64,000 nt of DNA, taken from assembly GCF_029211325.2 (NCBI RefSeq), contig NZ_CP135996.1, forward strand, positions 1,860,001 to 1,924,000. The letters are read 5' to 3'. Origin of the DNA: Caproicibacterium argilliputei. GTDB taxonomy: Bacteria > Bacillota > Clostridia > Oscillospirales > Acutalibacteraceae. The notes under the pieces are model-generated. The model was given only the letters and a program-made list of their open reading frames with translations. It was not told where the DNA came from and searched no databases. The position numbers were made by a program, and so were the translations under genes. Positions 1 through 7,983 of the stretch are shown in pieces. Every line of letters starts with the position of its first letter. Positions within the stretch are counted from its first letter, which is position 1.

Positions 1-388
1 AGCAGCCGGTGCAATGCAGGTTGCAGGCGCTGGTCGGATCCAGCAGAATGGTCCACGGCACATTGCAGCCATGCTCCTTACGGATGACATCCTGCTTTTT
101 GCCGCCGATCAGCGTTGCGTTGACAATGAAGTTGGAGAAGATGGTCTGCAGCACGTGCAGGTCAATGTTCATGTACAGACGCTTAATCAGCTTAAACCAG
201 TTGTTATCCGGATTGTCAACAATCCGGTGGAACATGGCGCGCTGGCCTTTATACATATCGTCCTTATCGAATTTGTCAACCATCTCCAGCAGCTTGGGGA
301 TGTTTTTGTCCGGATCCTTGCCCAAATAGCCGAGCGCTTTTTTGATACCAAATTTTTGGAGCTGCTCTTTGATTCCGTAATCTGCCAT
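1..388 (-). CDS. Radical SAM protein, N-terminal part (runs off the window)
   Basis: The gene enters from the left edge on the minus strand; only its first 129 codons are present. The translation begins MADYGIKEQLQKFG, has about 115 mostly helical residues, then the radical SAM cluster signature C122-x3-C126-x2-C129 (CNLHCTGC) just at the edge. That signature binds the 4Fe-4S cluster that cleaves S-adenosylmethionine. The ATG at 386-388 follows a strong TTAGGAGG ribosome site about 8 nt upstream, and a sigma-A-like promoter lies at 478-506. The substrate cannot be told because the catalytic barrel and any SPASM domain lie outside the window. Confidence 0.85.
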   Translation of the reverse strand, partial: MADYGIKEQLQKFGIKKALGYLGKDPDKNIPKLLEMVDKFDKDDMYKGQRAMFHRIVDNPDNNWFKLIKRLYMNIDLHVLQTIFSNFIVNATLIGGKKQDVIRKEHGCNVPWTILLDPTSACNLHCTGC

Positions 389-477
389 GAAATACTTCCT
401 CCTAAAAAATCAGACATTCATATGCTCCGCGGGTTTCTGCCGAGCGGCCGATGCCGTCTTGTTCATTTACGGTTTCC

Positions 478-506
478 ATTATAAGAATGAATCCTGCATT
501 TGTCCT
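478..506 (-). promoter_or_regulatory. Sigma-A promoter for the radical SAM gene
   Basis: On the minus strand AGGACA (501-506) and TATAAT (478-483) are separated by 17 bp. This places the transcript start near 471 and gives a leader of about 80 nt. Confidence 0.55.
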
Positions 507-534
507 TAGACAACCTGAAAATAAAGTCTTAAAG

Positions 535-560
535 TATGACAGATAAATGAAATTGTCATA
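535..560. other. Inverted repeat TATGACA-N12-TGTCATA
   Basis: Two perfect 7-bp arms (535-541 and 554-560) lie between the end of the DtxR-like gene and the radical SAM promoter. It could be a weak hairpin ending the regulator transcript or an operator. There is no clear T-run, so neither role is established. Confidence 0.3.
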
Positions 561-578
561 AATCATGCCTGCGCCACA

Positions 579-953
579 CTATTTTTTGCCGGATTGTTCC
601 ATATATACCTGCAGCCGCTCAAACGTTTCCTCACTGATATCGTGCTCTACCCGGCAGGCATCCTCTGCCGCCGTCTGCGTATTGACGCCCAGAGAAATAA
701 AAAAAGACGTCAGCAGACGGTGCCGGGCGTAGATGTTTTCCGCAATCTTTCTGCCGGAATCTGTCAGCGTAATAAGCCCGCTGTCCTCCATAACGACGCT
801 GCCGGCTTTCCGCAGCACCGACATGGCACGACTGACACTGGGCTTACTGAAACCCATCTCTCTGGCGATATCCACGGAGCGGACATAGCCGTTGCGGTTC
901 TGCAGAATGAGGATCGTTTCCAGATAATTTTCCCTCGACTCCTGAATTTTCAT
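579..953 (-). CDS. DtxR/MntR-family metal-dependent transcriptional regulator
   Basis: A 124-residue protein of normal family length. Residues 1-65 form the winged helix (recognition region FSKPSVSRAMSVLRKAG); residues 70-124 are the metal-binding dimerisation domain. The metal ligands look like a mixture: E12, H78, and C100-x2-E103-H104, where Cys is at the position used by DtxR and is Glu in MntR, while N9 replaces MntR Asp8. Iron or manganese sensing is therefore inferred, not decided. There is no SH3 domain. The start at 953 is chosen because AAGGGG lies 9 nt upstream; the in-frame ATG at 959 is too close to it. A promoter is at 1000-1028. Targets are unknown; no metal transporter is adjacent. 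Confidence 0.88.
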   Translation of the reverse strand: MKIQESRENYLETILILQNRNGYVRSVDIAREMGFSKPSVSRAMSVLRKAGSVVMEDSGLITLTDSGRKIAENIYARHRLLTSFFISLGVNTQTAAEDACRVEHDISEETFERLQVYMEQSGKK

Positions 954-999
954 GTACATCGTCCCCTTCTGCCTCTTACATCCGTTTTTTGGTACATTC

Positions 1000-1028
1000 A
1001 TTGTAGCAAAGCAGGATAAAGAATGCAA
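1000..1028 (-). promoter_or_regulatory. Sigma-A promoter of the DtxR-like gene
   Basis: TTGCAT (1023-1028) and TACAAT (1000-1005) on the minus strand are separated by exactly 17 bp. It lies in the 92-nt space after the truncated sensor gene, so the regulator is transcribed independently. Confidence 0.7.
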
Positions 1029-1045
1029 GCCGTTCCAAAGGTCTC

Positions 1046-1762
1046 CTACTCTCCGCTGTCTGTTTTGTCCGGCTTCACCAGGCGGTCGGAAACCTGGTTG
1101 ATCGCCGCCGCCAGATGCGCCAGCGGGCCGGTTTCCTGCAGATGCACCGGCTGTTTCTCCCGCAGCGCGTTCAGCCCCCGCACCAGCGGCCGCACCGCCT
1201 GTACAAATTTTCGCTTGATAAGTATATACATAAAGAAAAGCAGAAAACCGTCACAGAGAAAAATCAAAATCAGGAACGGCGGCAGATTGGCAAGAAAGGC
1301 ATTGTTCAAATTGTTGCGGGGCAGCTTAAAATAGCTGTTCTTGCGGTAGCCCAGCACCACCAGACCATCCTTGTGCGGGCTGGTAAACGTGGGGTACCCT
1401 TTTAAATAGGAACGGGACATTTCCGCCACATCCGAAAGGGAATAGGTACGTGGAATCTCCCCCGGCAAGGCGGTGCTCCACACCACACTTCCGGTGTGAT
1501 TGTCAATCAACATCGCCCAAACGTGCTTTTTGTGCAGGTCGGTTTCCTGTGACGCCGAAATCACATACCGAGTTCCGTTCCTGTGCAGAGCAGCCGCCGT
1601 AGTATCTGCCAGTACCCACGGCGTGTTCTGCACGCTGTCGTTTCGGGCAATGCCCTCTCCCCACAAAAAGAATAGAAAAAGGTTAAAGACCACCAAAACC
1701 GCCCCGCACAGCACAAAGGTCAGCAAATTGTGCGAAATGAACTTTTTGACCCGCTCCATCAT
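1046..1762 (-). CDS. Sensor histidine kinase remnant: input module only, kinase core missing
   Basis: About 238 residues: an N-terminal transmembrane helix (LLTFVLCGAVLVVFNLFLFF), an extracytoplasmic domain of about 130 residues with a WAMLIDNHTG strand and a GLVVLGYRKNSYFKLP motif, a second transmembrane segment (FLILIFLCDGFLLFFMYIL), and a HAMP-like helix ending at HLAAAINQVSDRL. In the clostridial two-component kinases this resembles, that point leads into the phosphoacceptor His helix and ATPase domain. Here the frame stops ten residues later and the next gene starts after 92 nt. No response regulator is adjacent. A GAGAGGCGAG ribosome site supports the start at 1762; an upstream ATG at 1792 is possible. 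It is either a decayed gene or a stand-alone membrane sensor. Confidence 0.7.
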   Translation of the reverse strand: MMERVKKFISHNLLTFVLCGAVLVVFNLFLFFLWGEGIARNDSVQNTPWVLADTTAAALHRNGTRYVISASQETDLHKKHVWAMLIDNHTGSVVWSTALPGEIPRTYSLSDVAEMSRSYLKGYPTFTSPHKDGLVVLGYRKNSYFKLPRNNLNNAFLANLPPFLILIFLCDGFLLFFMYILIKRKFVQAVRPLVRGLNALREKQPVHLQETGPLAHLAAAINQVSDRLVKPDKTDSGE

Positions 1763-1971
1763 TCTCGCCTCTCTCATTTTGCGCCGACCCAATTTTCTCT
1801 CCGCAAAGTCGGCGACATTCCTGCCTTACCGTATTTTTCCGCACTACGGCGCAGGCTTTCAAAGCACTCCAAAAATTTGACATTCCGCAGAATGTTATTA
1901 TAATGAAACTAAAAAATGCGGTCATTTTCTTGTGCCGCCCTGACTTTGCTGTTGAGAAAGGAAGTTTTCCC

Positions 1972-3027
1972 GTGCGCAATCACGCAGCCGGTTCCCCTCA
2001 CAAAGCTGTTACCATCTATGACATTTCCCGTCTGGCCGGCGTTTCGCCCGCCACGGTTTCGCGGGTGCTCAGCGGCAGTGCCCGCGTTTCTGAGGCAAAG
2101 CGCAAAGCGGTTCTGCAAGCGGTGCAAGACTCCGGGTTCCTGCCGAACGCGCTGGCACAAAGTCTGGCGAGCAGCCGAACACACACCATCGGCTTCCTGG
2201 TGCCGGACATCAAGAACCCGTACTTTTCAAGCATTTACTACCACGTTGAAATTCTCGCTTCGCAGAACGGTTATGCCGTTCTGCTGGCGAACTCTCGCGG
2301 TGCGTTTGAAAATGAAAGCCGGATTCTGCAGGCGCTCACCGGTCGGCGGGTGGACGCGATTGTGTTCATGGGCGGGCGCATTGACGCATTCCCCTGCAGC
2401 GCAGCTGGCATTGCCGAACTGGAGAAGTTTAACCGGATGGTTCCGCTTCTGCTGACCTCCCGTGTGGAGGGCACTTCCATTCCACAGCTGTGTTCCAGAG
2501 AAGACGGCGCTGTCTTGGCCCTGATGCGACACCTCAGTGAGCAGGGCTGCCGAACCTTTGCCATTCTCGGCGGAGCGGAAGATGTCAGCGTCCTGCACCG
2601 CCGTCGTGCACTGATGCTGGCGTGCGGGTGCCGCTTCGGCATGGTTACACAGCCCAAGTGGGCTTTGACCGACACCGGCTTTTCCATCGAAAGCGGCAGG
2701 CAGGCGGCCGCGCAGCTTTTGCAATGCGGCGAACTGCCCGACGCTGTCTGCTGCATCAACGATATGGTTGCAGCAGGTGCTCTGCAGCAGCTGCGCAGCG
2801 ATGGTCTGCAGATACCGCAGGATTTGCTGCTGACCGGATTTGACGGAGAAGTTTTCAGTGAAGTGGTTGACCCCGGCATCACAACCGCCGCATTCGATTA
2901 TCCAGACTTTGCGCAGCGCATTTTTGACCTGCTGATGCGTGGAATCCATCAGGAACCATGCGCGCCGGTCACGGAGCTTTACCCGCACTTAACCATCCGG
3001 GGCAGCACCCGGCGGGAGGCCCCTTAA
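1972..3027 (+). CDS. LacI/GalR-family transcriptional regulator
   Basis: A 351-residue repressor. The N-terminal helix-turn-helix and hinge read VTIYDISRLAGVSPATVSRV, then a periplasmic-binding-protein-like core (IGFLVPDIKNPYF, and MVAAGALQQL near the C-terminus) senses a sugar or similar effector. The GTG at 1972 is preceded by AAAGGAAG seven nt upstream, which favours it over the in-frame ATG at 1903. It is divergent from the sensor remnant and its last 4 nt overlap the end of the convergent zinc-ribbon gene. Effector and target cannot be assigned; the arabinose cluster starts 1.5 kb away but is separated by other genes. Confidence 0.9.
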   Translation: MRNHAAGSPHKAVTIYDISRLAGVSPATVSRVLSGSARVSEAKRKAVLQAVQDSGFLPNALAQSLASSRTHTIGFLVPDIKNPYFSSIYYHVEILASQNGYAVLLANSRGAFENESRILQALTGRRVDAIVFMGGRIDAFPCSAAGIAELEKFNRMVPLLLTSRVEGTSIPQLCSREDGAVLALMRHLSEQGCRTFAILGGAEDVSVLHRRRALMLACGCRFGMVTQPKWALTDTGFSIESGRQAAAQLLQCGELPDAVCCINDMVAAGALQQLRSDGLQIPQDLLLTGFDGEVFSEVVDPGITTAAFDYPDFAQRIFDLLMRGIHQEPCAPVTELYPHLTIRGSTRREAP

Positions 3028-3290
3028 CGCTGGTCTTTTTCCGGGTCCATAAAAACGCGTGTGCCGCACTTCGGGCAGGTCAGCGTTTTGCCGGCTGACG
3101 CAGAGTTAGAAGCACCCGAAAGCAAAAAATTCTTTAAAGTCGGTTTAAAAGCGTACCGGCACTTCGGGCAGGTGAAGTGCATACTTTTTCGGTACACCAC
3201 ATACCGAAAAAGCTCGACTGCCAGTGTAAACAGGAGTACAGCTGCAATCAGGAACAGGATGGTTTTTGGTGCCGTATTAAATGCTTTCAT
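3024..3290 (-). CDS. Small membrane-anchored zinc-ribbon protein
   Basis: 88 residues with one N-terminal transmembrane segment (ILFLIAAVLLFTLAVELF) and a cytoplasmic zinc ribbon built from two CPKC knuckles about 37 residues apart. The start is supported by GGAGAT seven nt upstream. It lies 30 nt downstream of the HD-domain gene on the same strand and is probably co-transcribed with it. No function is recognised; the knuckles suggest a structural zinc. Confidence 0.75.
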   Translation of the reverse strand: MKAFNTAPKTILFLIAAVLLFTLAVELFRYVVYRKSMHFTCPKCRYAFKPTLKNFLLSGASNSASAGKTLTCPKCGTRVFMDPEKDQR

Positions 3291-3320
3291 TTTCTAATCT
3301 CCGTTTTAACCCCCTGCAAG

Positions 3321-3935
3321 TTACAGCGCATTGTCCACGCCAATTTTCGCATTCAGCAGGGTATACAGATTCTGTTGGGTCTGCTGCTCAAAGTATGCTT
3401 TCAAAACATAGGTTGCCTGCCACTTCTGCTGCAGATACGGATTGGCACCGTGGCGCAGTACCACATCCACCAGCCTTGTTTCCAGCAGCGTAATGCCTGC
3501 CGGATAAGCAAGTGCATCGCACAGCTGAATCAGCTTGTCATAATCGTCATACGTCAATTCATCCAGTGCGGCTTTCATGTCCGCTTTCTGCGCTTTGGTC
3601 ACGTCCATTTTCCCAATATAAGAATCAATCTCCTGGTACGGGAAGGAATGCGTCAGGCAAATGCGCGCCGCATCCGGATAGCCAAGCTGATTCAGGTAAC
3701 GCCACCCGTCATAAACATGGCAAATATCGGAAATGCCGAATTGCCTGCCAATGTCATGCAGTAAGCCCAGCACATACGCGGTCTGCGAGTCCAGCCCCGC
3801 ACAGTGCTCCGCAATTTTTTGTGCACATGCCGCTGTCAGCCTGCTGTGAATCGTCCACGGACCGGGGTTTCGCTCTCCGGCCTGCGCCAGCAGGGCTTCT
3901 GCTGCTGCTTTCGTGGGTACACGCATTCGCTCCAT
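3321..3935 (-). CDS. HD-domain phosphohydrolase-like protein
   Basis: 204 residues. The HD superfamily signature is seen as the paired metal ligands in GLLHDIGRQFG, an upstream helix beginning HSRLTAACAQKIA and a downstream LCDALAYPAG segment with the final Asp. Such proteins are metal-dependent phosphohydrolases of nucleotides or unknown phosphoesters. The start at 3935 is chosen because GGAGG lies eight nt upstream; a longer frame back to 4025 would overlap the promoter at 3997-4025. The substrate is not identifiable. The zinc-ribbon gene follows. Confidence 0.82.
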   Translation of the reverse strand: MERMRVPTKAAAEALLAQAGERNPGPWTIHSRLTAACAQKIAEHCAGLDSQTAYVLGLLHDIGRQFGISDICHVYDGWRYLNQLGYPDAARICLTHSFPYQEIDSYIGKMDVTKAQKADMKAALDELTYDDYDKLIQLCDALAYPAGITLLETRLVDVVLRHGANPYLQQKWQATYVLKAYFEQQTQQNLYTLLNAKIGVDNAL

Positions 3936-3996
3936 GATACATTCCTCCGCATTTTCACAGTCTTCATGCCGGTCTGACGCAGGAAGCGCTGCCTCT

Positions 3997-4025
3997 ATTT
4001 TACTCGTTTCTTGCTTCTCCCGCAA
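3997..4025 (-). promoter_or_regulatory. Sigma-A promoter of the HD-domain gene
   Basis: TTGCGG (4020-4025) and TAAAAT (3997-4002) on the minus strand are separated by 17 bp. The transcript would start near 3990 with a leader of about 55 nt. Confidence 0.55.
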
Positions 4026-4065
4026 GAGTCTGTTTGCGCGGCTTCAAAAATAAATCGAACAGTGG

Positions 4066-4116
4066 AAAGCCCCCTTCGCACGGCAGCCGAAACGGTTGTC
4101 AAGAAAAGGGGGCTTT
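4066..4116. terminator. Hairpin after the 38-codon gene
   Basis: Eleven perfect base pairs (AAAGCCCCCTT at 4066-4076 with AAGGGGGCTTT at 4106-4116) enclose a 29-nt loop, 18 nt after the stop of the small gene. On the minus strand a T-rich stretch follows only after about 10 nt, so termination strength is uncertain. Confidence 0.5.
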
Positions 4117-4134
4117 GTCTACTGCTGATTTACT

Positions 4135-4251
4135 TTATTGATCAAGCAGCTTTTCCAGCAGAATACAGAGCAGCTGCTGTTCACGCACCAGAACCACCAG
4201 ATTTTGATTGATACAATTTAATGTCTCTTGCAATGTCTCAATTTCGTTCAT
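4135..4251 (-). CDS. 38-residue leucine-rich small protein
   Basis: A short frame beginning MNEIETLQETLNCINQ and ending LLEKLLDQ. Leu, Ile and Val recur with heptad-like spacing, consistent with an amphipathic or coiled-coil helix; two Cys are present. It has all parts of an expressed gene: TTGCGT-N17-TAAACT promoter (4296-4324), AGGAGAT ribosome site about 7 nt before the ATG, and a hairpin after the stop. It stands alone between the HD-domain and arabinofuranosidase genes. I do not recognise the family; a small regulator, membrane-surface peptide or type I toxin-like peptide are all possible. A dual-function small RNA is also possible. Confidence 0.55.
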   Translation of the reverse strand: MNEIETLQETLNCINQNLVVLVREQQLLCILLEKLLDQ

Positions 4252-4275
4252 TTTGATCTCCTATCGAGTTAGATT

Positions 4276-4324
4276 GCAAGTGCTTGCTGAGAATCAGTTT
4301 AACACAATCTCACCTGGAACGCAA
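4276..4324 (-). promoter_or_regulatory. Promoter and start-site palindrome of the 38-codon gene
   Basis: TTGCGT (4319-4324) and TAAACT (4296-4301) are 17 bp apart on the minus strand. A palindrome GCAAG-TG-CTTGC (4276-4287) lies just downstream of the expected start site near 4289, where a repressor could sit. Confidence 0.5.
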
Positions 4325-4438
4325 AAAACTTTTCCCAGTGCCGGATGAAAAAATCTGTGGTTTCGGCTGCGACGCAGGGGCAGTTCCCGACAAACAGCGT
4401 AATACACTCCGCCGGCAGCCATGCACGCCAGCCGCGCA

Positions 4439-4490
4439 AAAAGCCTCTTCTCCAGCAGACATTCTGCCACAGAAAAGAGGCTTTGAAAAA
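4439..4490 (-). terminator. Terminator of the arabinofuranosidase operon
   Basis: On the minus strand an AAAGCCTCTT arm and its complement AAGAGGCTTT enclose about 23 nt, followed by TTTT. It lies about 10 nt after the GH51 stop codon. Confidence 0.7.
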
Positions 4491-4500
4491 GCTGGTCGCT

Positions 4501-5982
4501 TTATAATTGGAAGCGCAGCACATGATAGGACTGCGGCGGCAAAATGACGTCGCAGGTGCGCAGCGTCCCCTGCTGTACCGGAAGCTGCTTTGGCACAACC
4601 GCGTCCGGCTGTGCAAACGTATTGACAGCGGAAAGGTCACCTGCCATGCAGATGTGCTCCTGCATGGTCACTTCCCCGAAGGAACGCAGGTTCAGCGTAA
4701 GCTGCATCTCTTCCGCGCCGATGTTCAGCGCAAACACGGTGACCGTCTTTTCCTGCTCGTTGTAAACCACGCTCTGCTGCAGCAGCGGCGTTTCACCGTA
4801 GCGGCTCTCGGCGGCCGGCGCTGTGACGACCGGCTTGAGCACCGTGCCACGGCCGTACTTCGACAGATAAGCGAACGGGTAGAAAATGCTCTGCTTGAGA
4901 ACGCCGCCGCCCTTTTTCGTGAAAATCGGCGCGATGACGTTGACCAGCTGCGCTAAGCACGCAATCTTCACACGGTCTGCGTGGTTCAGCAGCGTCATGC
5001 TCATCCCGGCAAACACCAGTGCATCCAACAGTGTGTAGTGGTCTTCCAGAATCTCCGGCGCCTCCTGCCACGGATGTGCCTTCTGCTTGAGCTGATACCA
5101 GACGTTCCACTCATCAAAGGAGAAGTTGATGTCTTTGGTGCCGCGCTTGAGTGCCTTGACATAGTCTGCGGTACCCTCCAAGGTGTGAATGAAGCGGTCC
5201 ATATCCACAAACGACGCAAGGAAATCGAAGTCATTGCCCTCATTTTCATAGTAGCGGTGCAGCGACAGATAGTCCACATAATCGTAGGTGTATTCCATCA
5301 CCTTGCGATCCCACTCCGGGTATGTCTTCTGCATTGTGCTGGCACTGCCGCAGGCGACCAACTCGATGCTGTCGTCAATCCAGCGCATGATTTTCGCGGC
5401 TTCCACTGCTTTTTTGCCGTAGTCGTCCGCATCCAGATGGCAAATCTGCCATTCTCCGTCCATCTCGTTGCCGATGCACCAGAGCTTGATGTTCAGCGGG
5501 TCCTTATGGCCGTTCTTTGCACGCAGGTCGCTCCAGTACGTGCCGCCGGGATAGTTGCAGTACTCCACCAGCTGCCCTGCGTCTTTGGGTGTGCCGGTGC
5601 CCATATTGACCGCGCCCATAATCTGCGTGCCCGCCTTTTGGCTCCAGTCGTAAAATTCATCAATGCCGAACTGGTTGCTCTCAATCGTGTGCCACGCCAA
5701 GTCCAACCGGCGCGGACGGCCTGCTTTGGGGCCGATGCCGTCTTTCCAGTCGTAACCGGAAAGAAAGTTACCGCCGGGGTAACGGATATGGGAAATGCCC
5801 AGCTGCTGAATGAGTTTCAGCACATCTGTCCGATAGCCGTTTGCATCCGCCAATGGATGCTCCGGCTCATAAATGCCTGTGTAAATGGCGCGGCCCAGAT
5901 GTTCCAAAAACGAGCTGAACAGCCGGTCATCCACCTGTGCAACGCGAAAATCCTTTTCAACGTGCAGTTTTGCCTGTTTCAT
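4501..5982 (-). CDS. abfA: Intracellular alpha-L-arabinofuranosidase, GH51
   Basis: 493 residues, the usual GH51 length. It removes terminal arabinofuranosyl groups from arabino- and arabinoxylo-oligosaccharides after uptake. The TIM barrel carries the acid/base Glu173 in GNEMDG and the nucleophile Glu291 in FDEWNVW; HIRYPGGNFLSGYDW near residue 75 is a family hallmark. The C-terminal 140 residues are the beta-sandwich. There is no signal peptide. AAAGGAG six nt upstream selects the ATG at 5982 over one at 6000. It is the last gene of a four-gene operon with two sugar permeases and a binding protein, so the imported oligosaccharide is very likely its substrate. Confidence 0.95.
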   Translation of the reverse strand: MKQAKLHVEKDFRVAQVDDRLFSSFLEHLGRAIYTGIYEPEHPLADANGYRTDVLKLIQQLGISHIRYPGGNFLSGYDWKDGIGPKAGRPRRLDLAWHTIESNQFGIDEFYDWSQKAGTQIMGAVNMGTGTPKDAGQLVEYCNYPGGTYWSDLRAKNGHKDPLNIKLWCIGNEMDGEWQICHLDADDYGKKAVEAAKIMRWIDDSIELVACGSASTMQKTYPEWDRKVMEYTYDYVDYLSLHRYYENEGNDFDFLASFVDMDRFIHTLEGTADYVKALKRGTKDINFSFDEWNVWYQLKQKAHPWQEAPEILEDHYTLLDALVFAGMSMTLLNHADRVKIACLAQLVNVIAPIFTKKGGGVLKQSIFYPFAYLSKYGRGTVLKPVVTAPAAESRYGETPLLQQSVVYNEQEKTVTVFALNIGAEEMQLTLNLRSFGEVTMQEHICMAGDLSAVNTFAQPDAVVPKQLPVQQGTLRTCDVILPPQSYHVLRFQL

Positions 5983-6018
5983 GGTTCGCTCCTTTATCAT
6001 GTAACCAAATTTGGAAAA

Positions 6019-6933
6019 TCAGCCTTTCACCGCGCCGATCATGACACCCTTTTCAAAGTATTTCTGAATAAACGGATAGACGCACAGCACCGGCAGTGTG
6101 GAAACAATAATCACGCCGAACTTAATCTGATCCGCAAACTGCTGTGCATAGCCGCTGGCGCCGCCGCCGCTCGAACCTGCCATTGCCTGATTGCTGAGCA
6201 GAATGTTGCGCAGAATAATCTGCAGCGGCTGCAGGCTGTCTTTGTTGATGTACAGCAGCGGATTGAAGAAATCATTCCAATGCCCCACCAGATAGTACAG
6301 CATAATGACGGCAATGACCGCCTTGGAAAGCGGCAGTACAATGGTGGAAAAATACCGGAAGTGCGAGCAGCCGTCCAGCGTGGCCGCTTCGTACAAATCC
6401 TCCGGAATGGAGTTTTCAAAGAACGTCCGCGTAATAATCAGATTGAACACGTTTAGCGCACCCATGACAATCAGAATCCAAGGTGTATTGAGCAAGCCCA
6501 GGTTTTTGACCAGCATATAGGTCGGCACCATGCCGCCGTTAAAGTACATGGTAAAAACGAAAAGCGCCATAATGATACGCCGCGGACGGAACGCCTTGCG
6601 GGAAAGCACGTATGCCGCCGGCAGCGTGACCGCCATATTCAGCGCCGTACCCACCACCGAATAAAAAATGGTGTTTTTGTAGCCGGTCCAAATCTGCGCA
6701 TTGTCGAAAATATGCTGATAGCCATACAGACTGACACCCTTCGGCAGCAGAATGACCTGCCCCTGGTTCACCAGCGTCGAGTCGCTGAAAGAGGCAATGA
6801 CGATGAAATACATGGGGTAAACCACCATGATAAAGGACAAAACCGCCACCGCCACCACCACAATCTGAAACGCTGCGTCCGGCCCGTTGTGCGCGGAAAG
6901 CGTATGCTTAGCAGTCATTTGATTCTTTTTCAT
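6019..6933 (-). CDS. Carbohydrate ABC transporter permease, CUT1/LplC type
   Basis: 304 residues with about six transmembrane helices and the cytoplasmic EAA loop (YEAATLDGCSHFRYFSTIVLP) that docks the ATPase; the C-terminus ends MIGAVKG as in LplC/YtcP proteins. The ATG at 6933 has AAAGGGGG eight nt upstream. It follows the LplB-type permease after about 16 nt and precedes abfA by 36 nt. No ATPase is encoded in the cluster, so a shared MsmK-type ATPase elsewhere in the genome is expected. Confidence 0.93.
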   Translation of the reverse strand: MKKNQMTAKHTLSAHNGPDAAFQIVVVAVAVLSFIMVVYPMYFIVIASFSDSTLVNQGQVILLPKGVSLYGYQHIFDNAQIWTGYKNTIFYSVVGTALNMAVTLPAAYVLSRKAFRPRRIIMALFVFTMYFNGGMVPTYMLVKNLGLLNTPWILIVMGALNVFNLIITRTFFENSIPEDLYEAATLDGCSHFRYFSTIVLPLSKAVIAVIMLYYLVGHWNDFFNPLLYINKDSLQPLQIILRNILLSNQAMAGSSGGGASGYAQQFADQIKFGVIIVSTLPVLCVYPFIQKYFEKGVMIGAVKG

Positions 6934-6949
6934 TTTGCATCCCCCTTTC

Positions 6950-7906
6950 CTATACCAGGCTGATGTCTGCAACACGCCGTGAAATCTGGTTAGCAACTAC
7001 CAGAAAGATGAAGTTGACCAACGTGTTGAACAAACCGACCGCTGTGCCGAAGCTGAACTGGCTGGACTTGATGCCGACGTTGAAAACATACGTGGCAATG
7101 ACTTCCGACACGGATTTATTGAGTGCATTCTGCATCAGGAATGTTTTTTCAAATCCAACACTCAAGATATTGCCCATGTTGAGAATCAGCAGAATAATGA
7201 TCGTGGGCAGAATCGCCGGCAGTTCCACGTGCCAGACCTGCTGCCAGCGGTTGGCGCCATCCACTTTTGCCGCATCATAAAGCTGGCTGTCCACGGCAGC
7301 GAGCGCCGCAATGAAGATGATGCTGTTCCACCCAGCTCCCTGCCAGATGCCCGAAATCACATAAATGGGAATGAAGGAAGAGGCGTCTCCCATCAGGTTG
7401 GCAGCCTGCGGCACCAGATGCATGGCTTTCAGCAGATTGCTGAGCATACCGGTGGTCGGCGACAGCATGATCTGCAGAATGGCCACCATAACAACCGTAG
7501 AAATAAAGTACGGCATATAAACCGCCGTCTGCACCGCGCGCTTGCCGTTTTTGCTGTGAATCGAGTTGATGACCAGCGCCAAAAGAATCGGCACCGGAAA
7601 CCCGCAGACCAGCGAAAAGAATGCAATCAGAAATGTGTTCCGCAGCGTTGGCCAGAACATGGGGCTGGTGAAGTACTGCATGAAGTATTTCATACCGCTC
7701 CACTGGCCGCCGGTAAATCCTTTGCTAAAATCATAGTCGCGAAACGCCAGCTGCAGCCCATACATCGGCCCGTAGCAGAAAATAAGGATATAAACAATCG
7801 CGGGCAGAATCATGACCCACAGCTGCCAGTCCCGCTTCAGATAGTACCCCACGCTCCGCTTTCGCGTAGTGGCGGCAAAACTGCCCCCCGCAGATGCCTG
7901 TCGCAC
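6950..7906 (-). CDS. Carbohydrate ABC transporter permease, CUT1/LplB type
   Basis: 318 residues, six transmembrane helices, with the EAA-like loop YDAAKVDGANRWQQVWHVEL. It pairs with the downstream permease to form the channel of a CUT1 sugar importer. The GTG at 7904-7906 is chosen because AAAGGGG lies eight nt upstream; the longer frame back to 7957 covers the spacer after the binding-protein gene. Confidence 0.93.
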   Translation of the reverse strand: MRQASAGGSFAATTRKRSVGYYLKRDWQLWVMILPAIVYILIFCYGPMYGLQLAFRDYDFSKGFTGGQWSGMKYFMQYFTSPMFWPTLRNTFLIAFFSLVCGFPVPILLALVINSIHSKNGKRAVQTAVYMPYFISTVVMVAILQIMLSPTTGMLSNLLKAMHLVPQAANLMGDASSFIPIYVISGIWQGAGWNSIIFIAALAAVDSQLYDAAKVDGANRWQQVWHVELPAILPTIIILLILNMGNILSVGFEKTFLMQNALNKSVSEVIATYVFNVGIKSSQFSFGTAVGLFNTLVNFIFLVVANQISRRVADISLV

Positions 7907-7983
7907 AAAAAAGACCCCTTTCCTGATAAGCAAAGGCAGGATGTGAACCTGCAGCATCCCGCCTTTGCCTGTCGATTCAGATT

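Noticed and set aside
4981..6456. Open frame of 491 codons opposite the arabinofuranosidase and permease
   Set aside because: It spans two genuine genes on the other strand and has no ribosome site or family signature.
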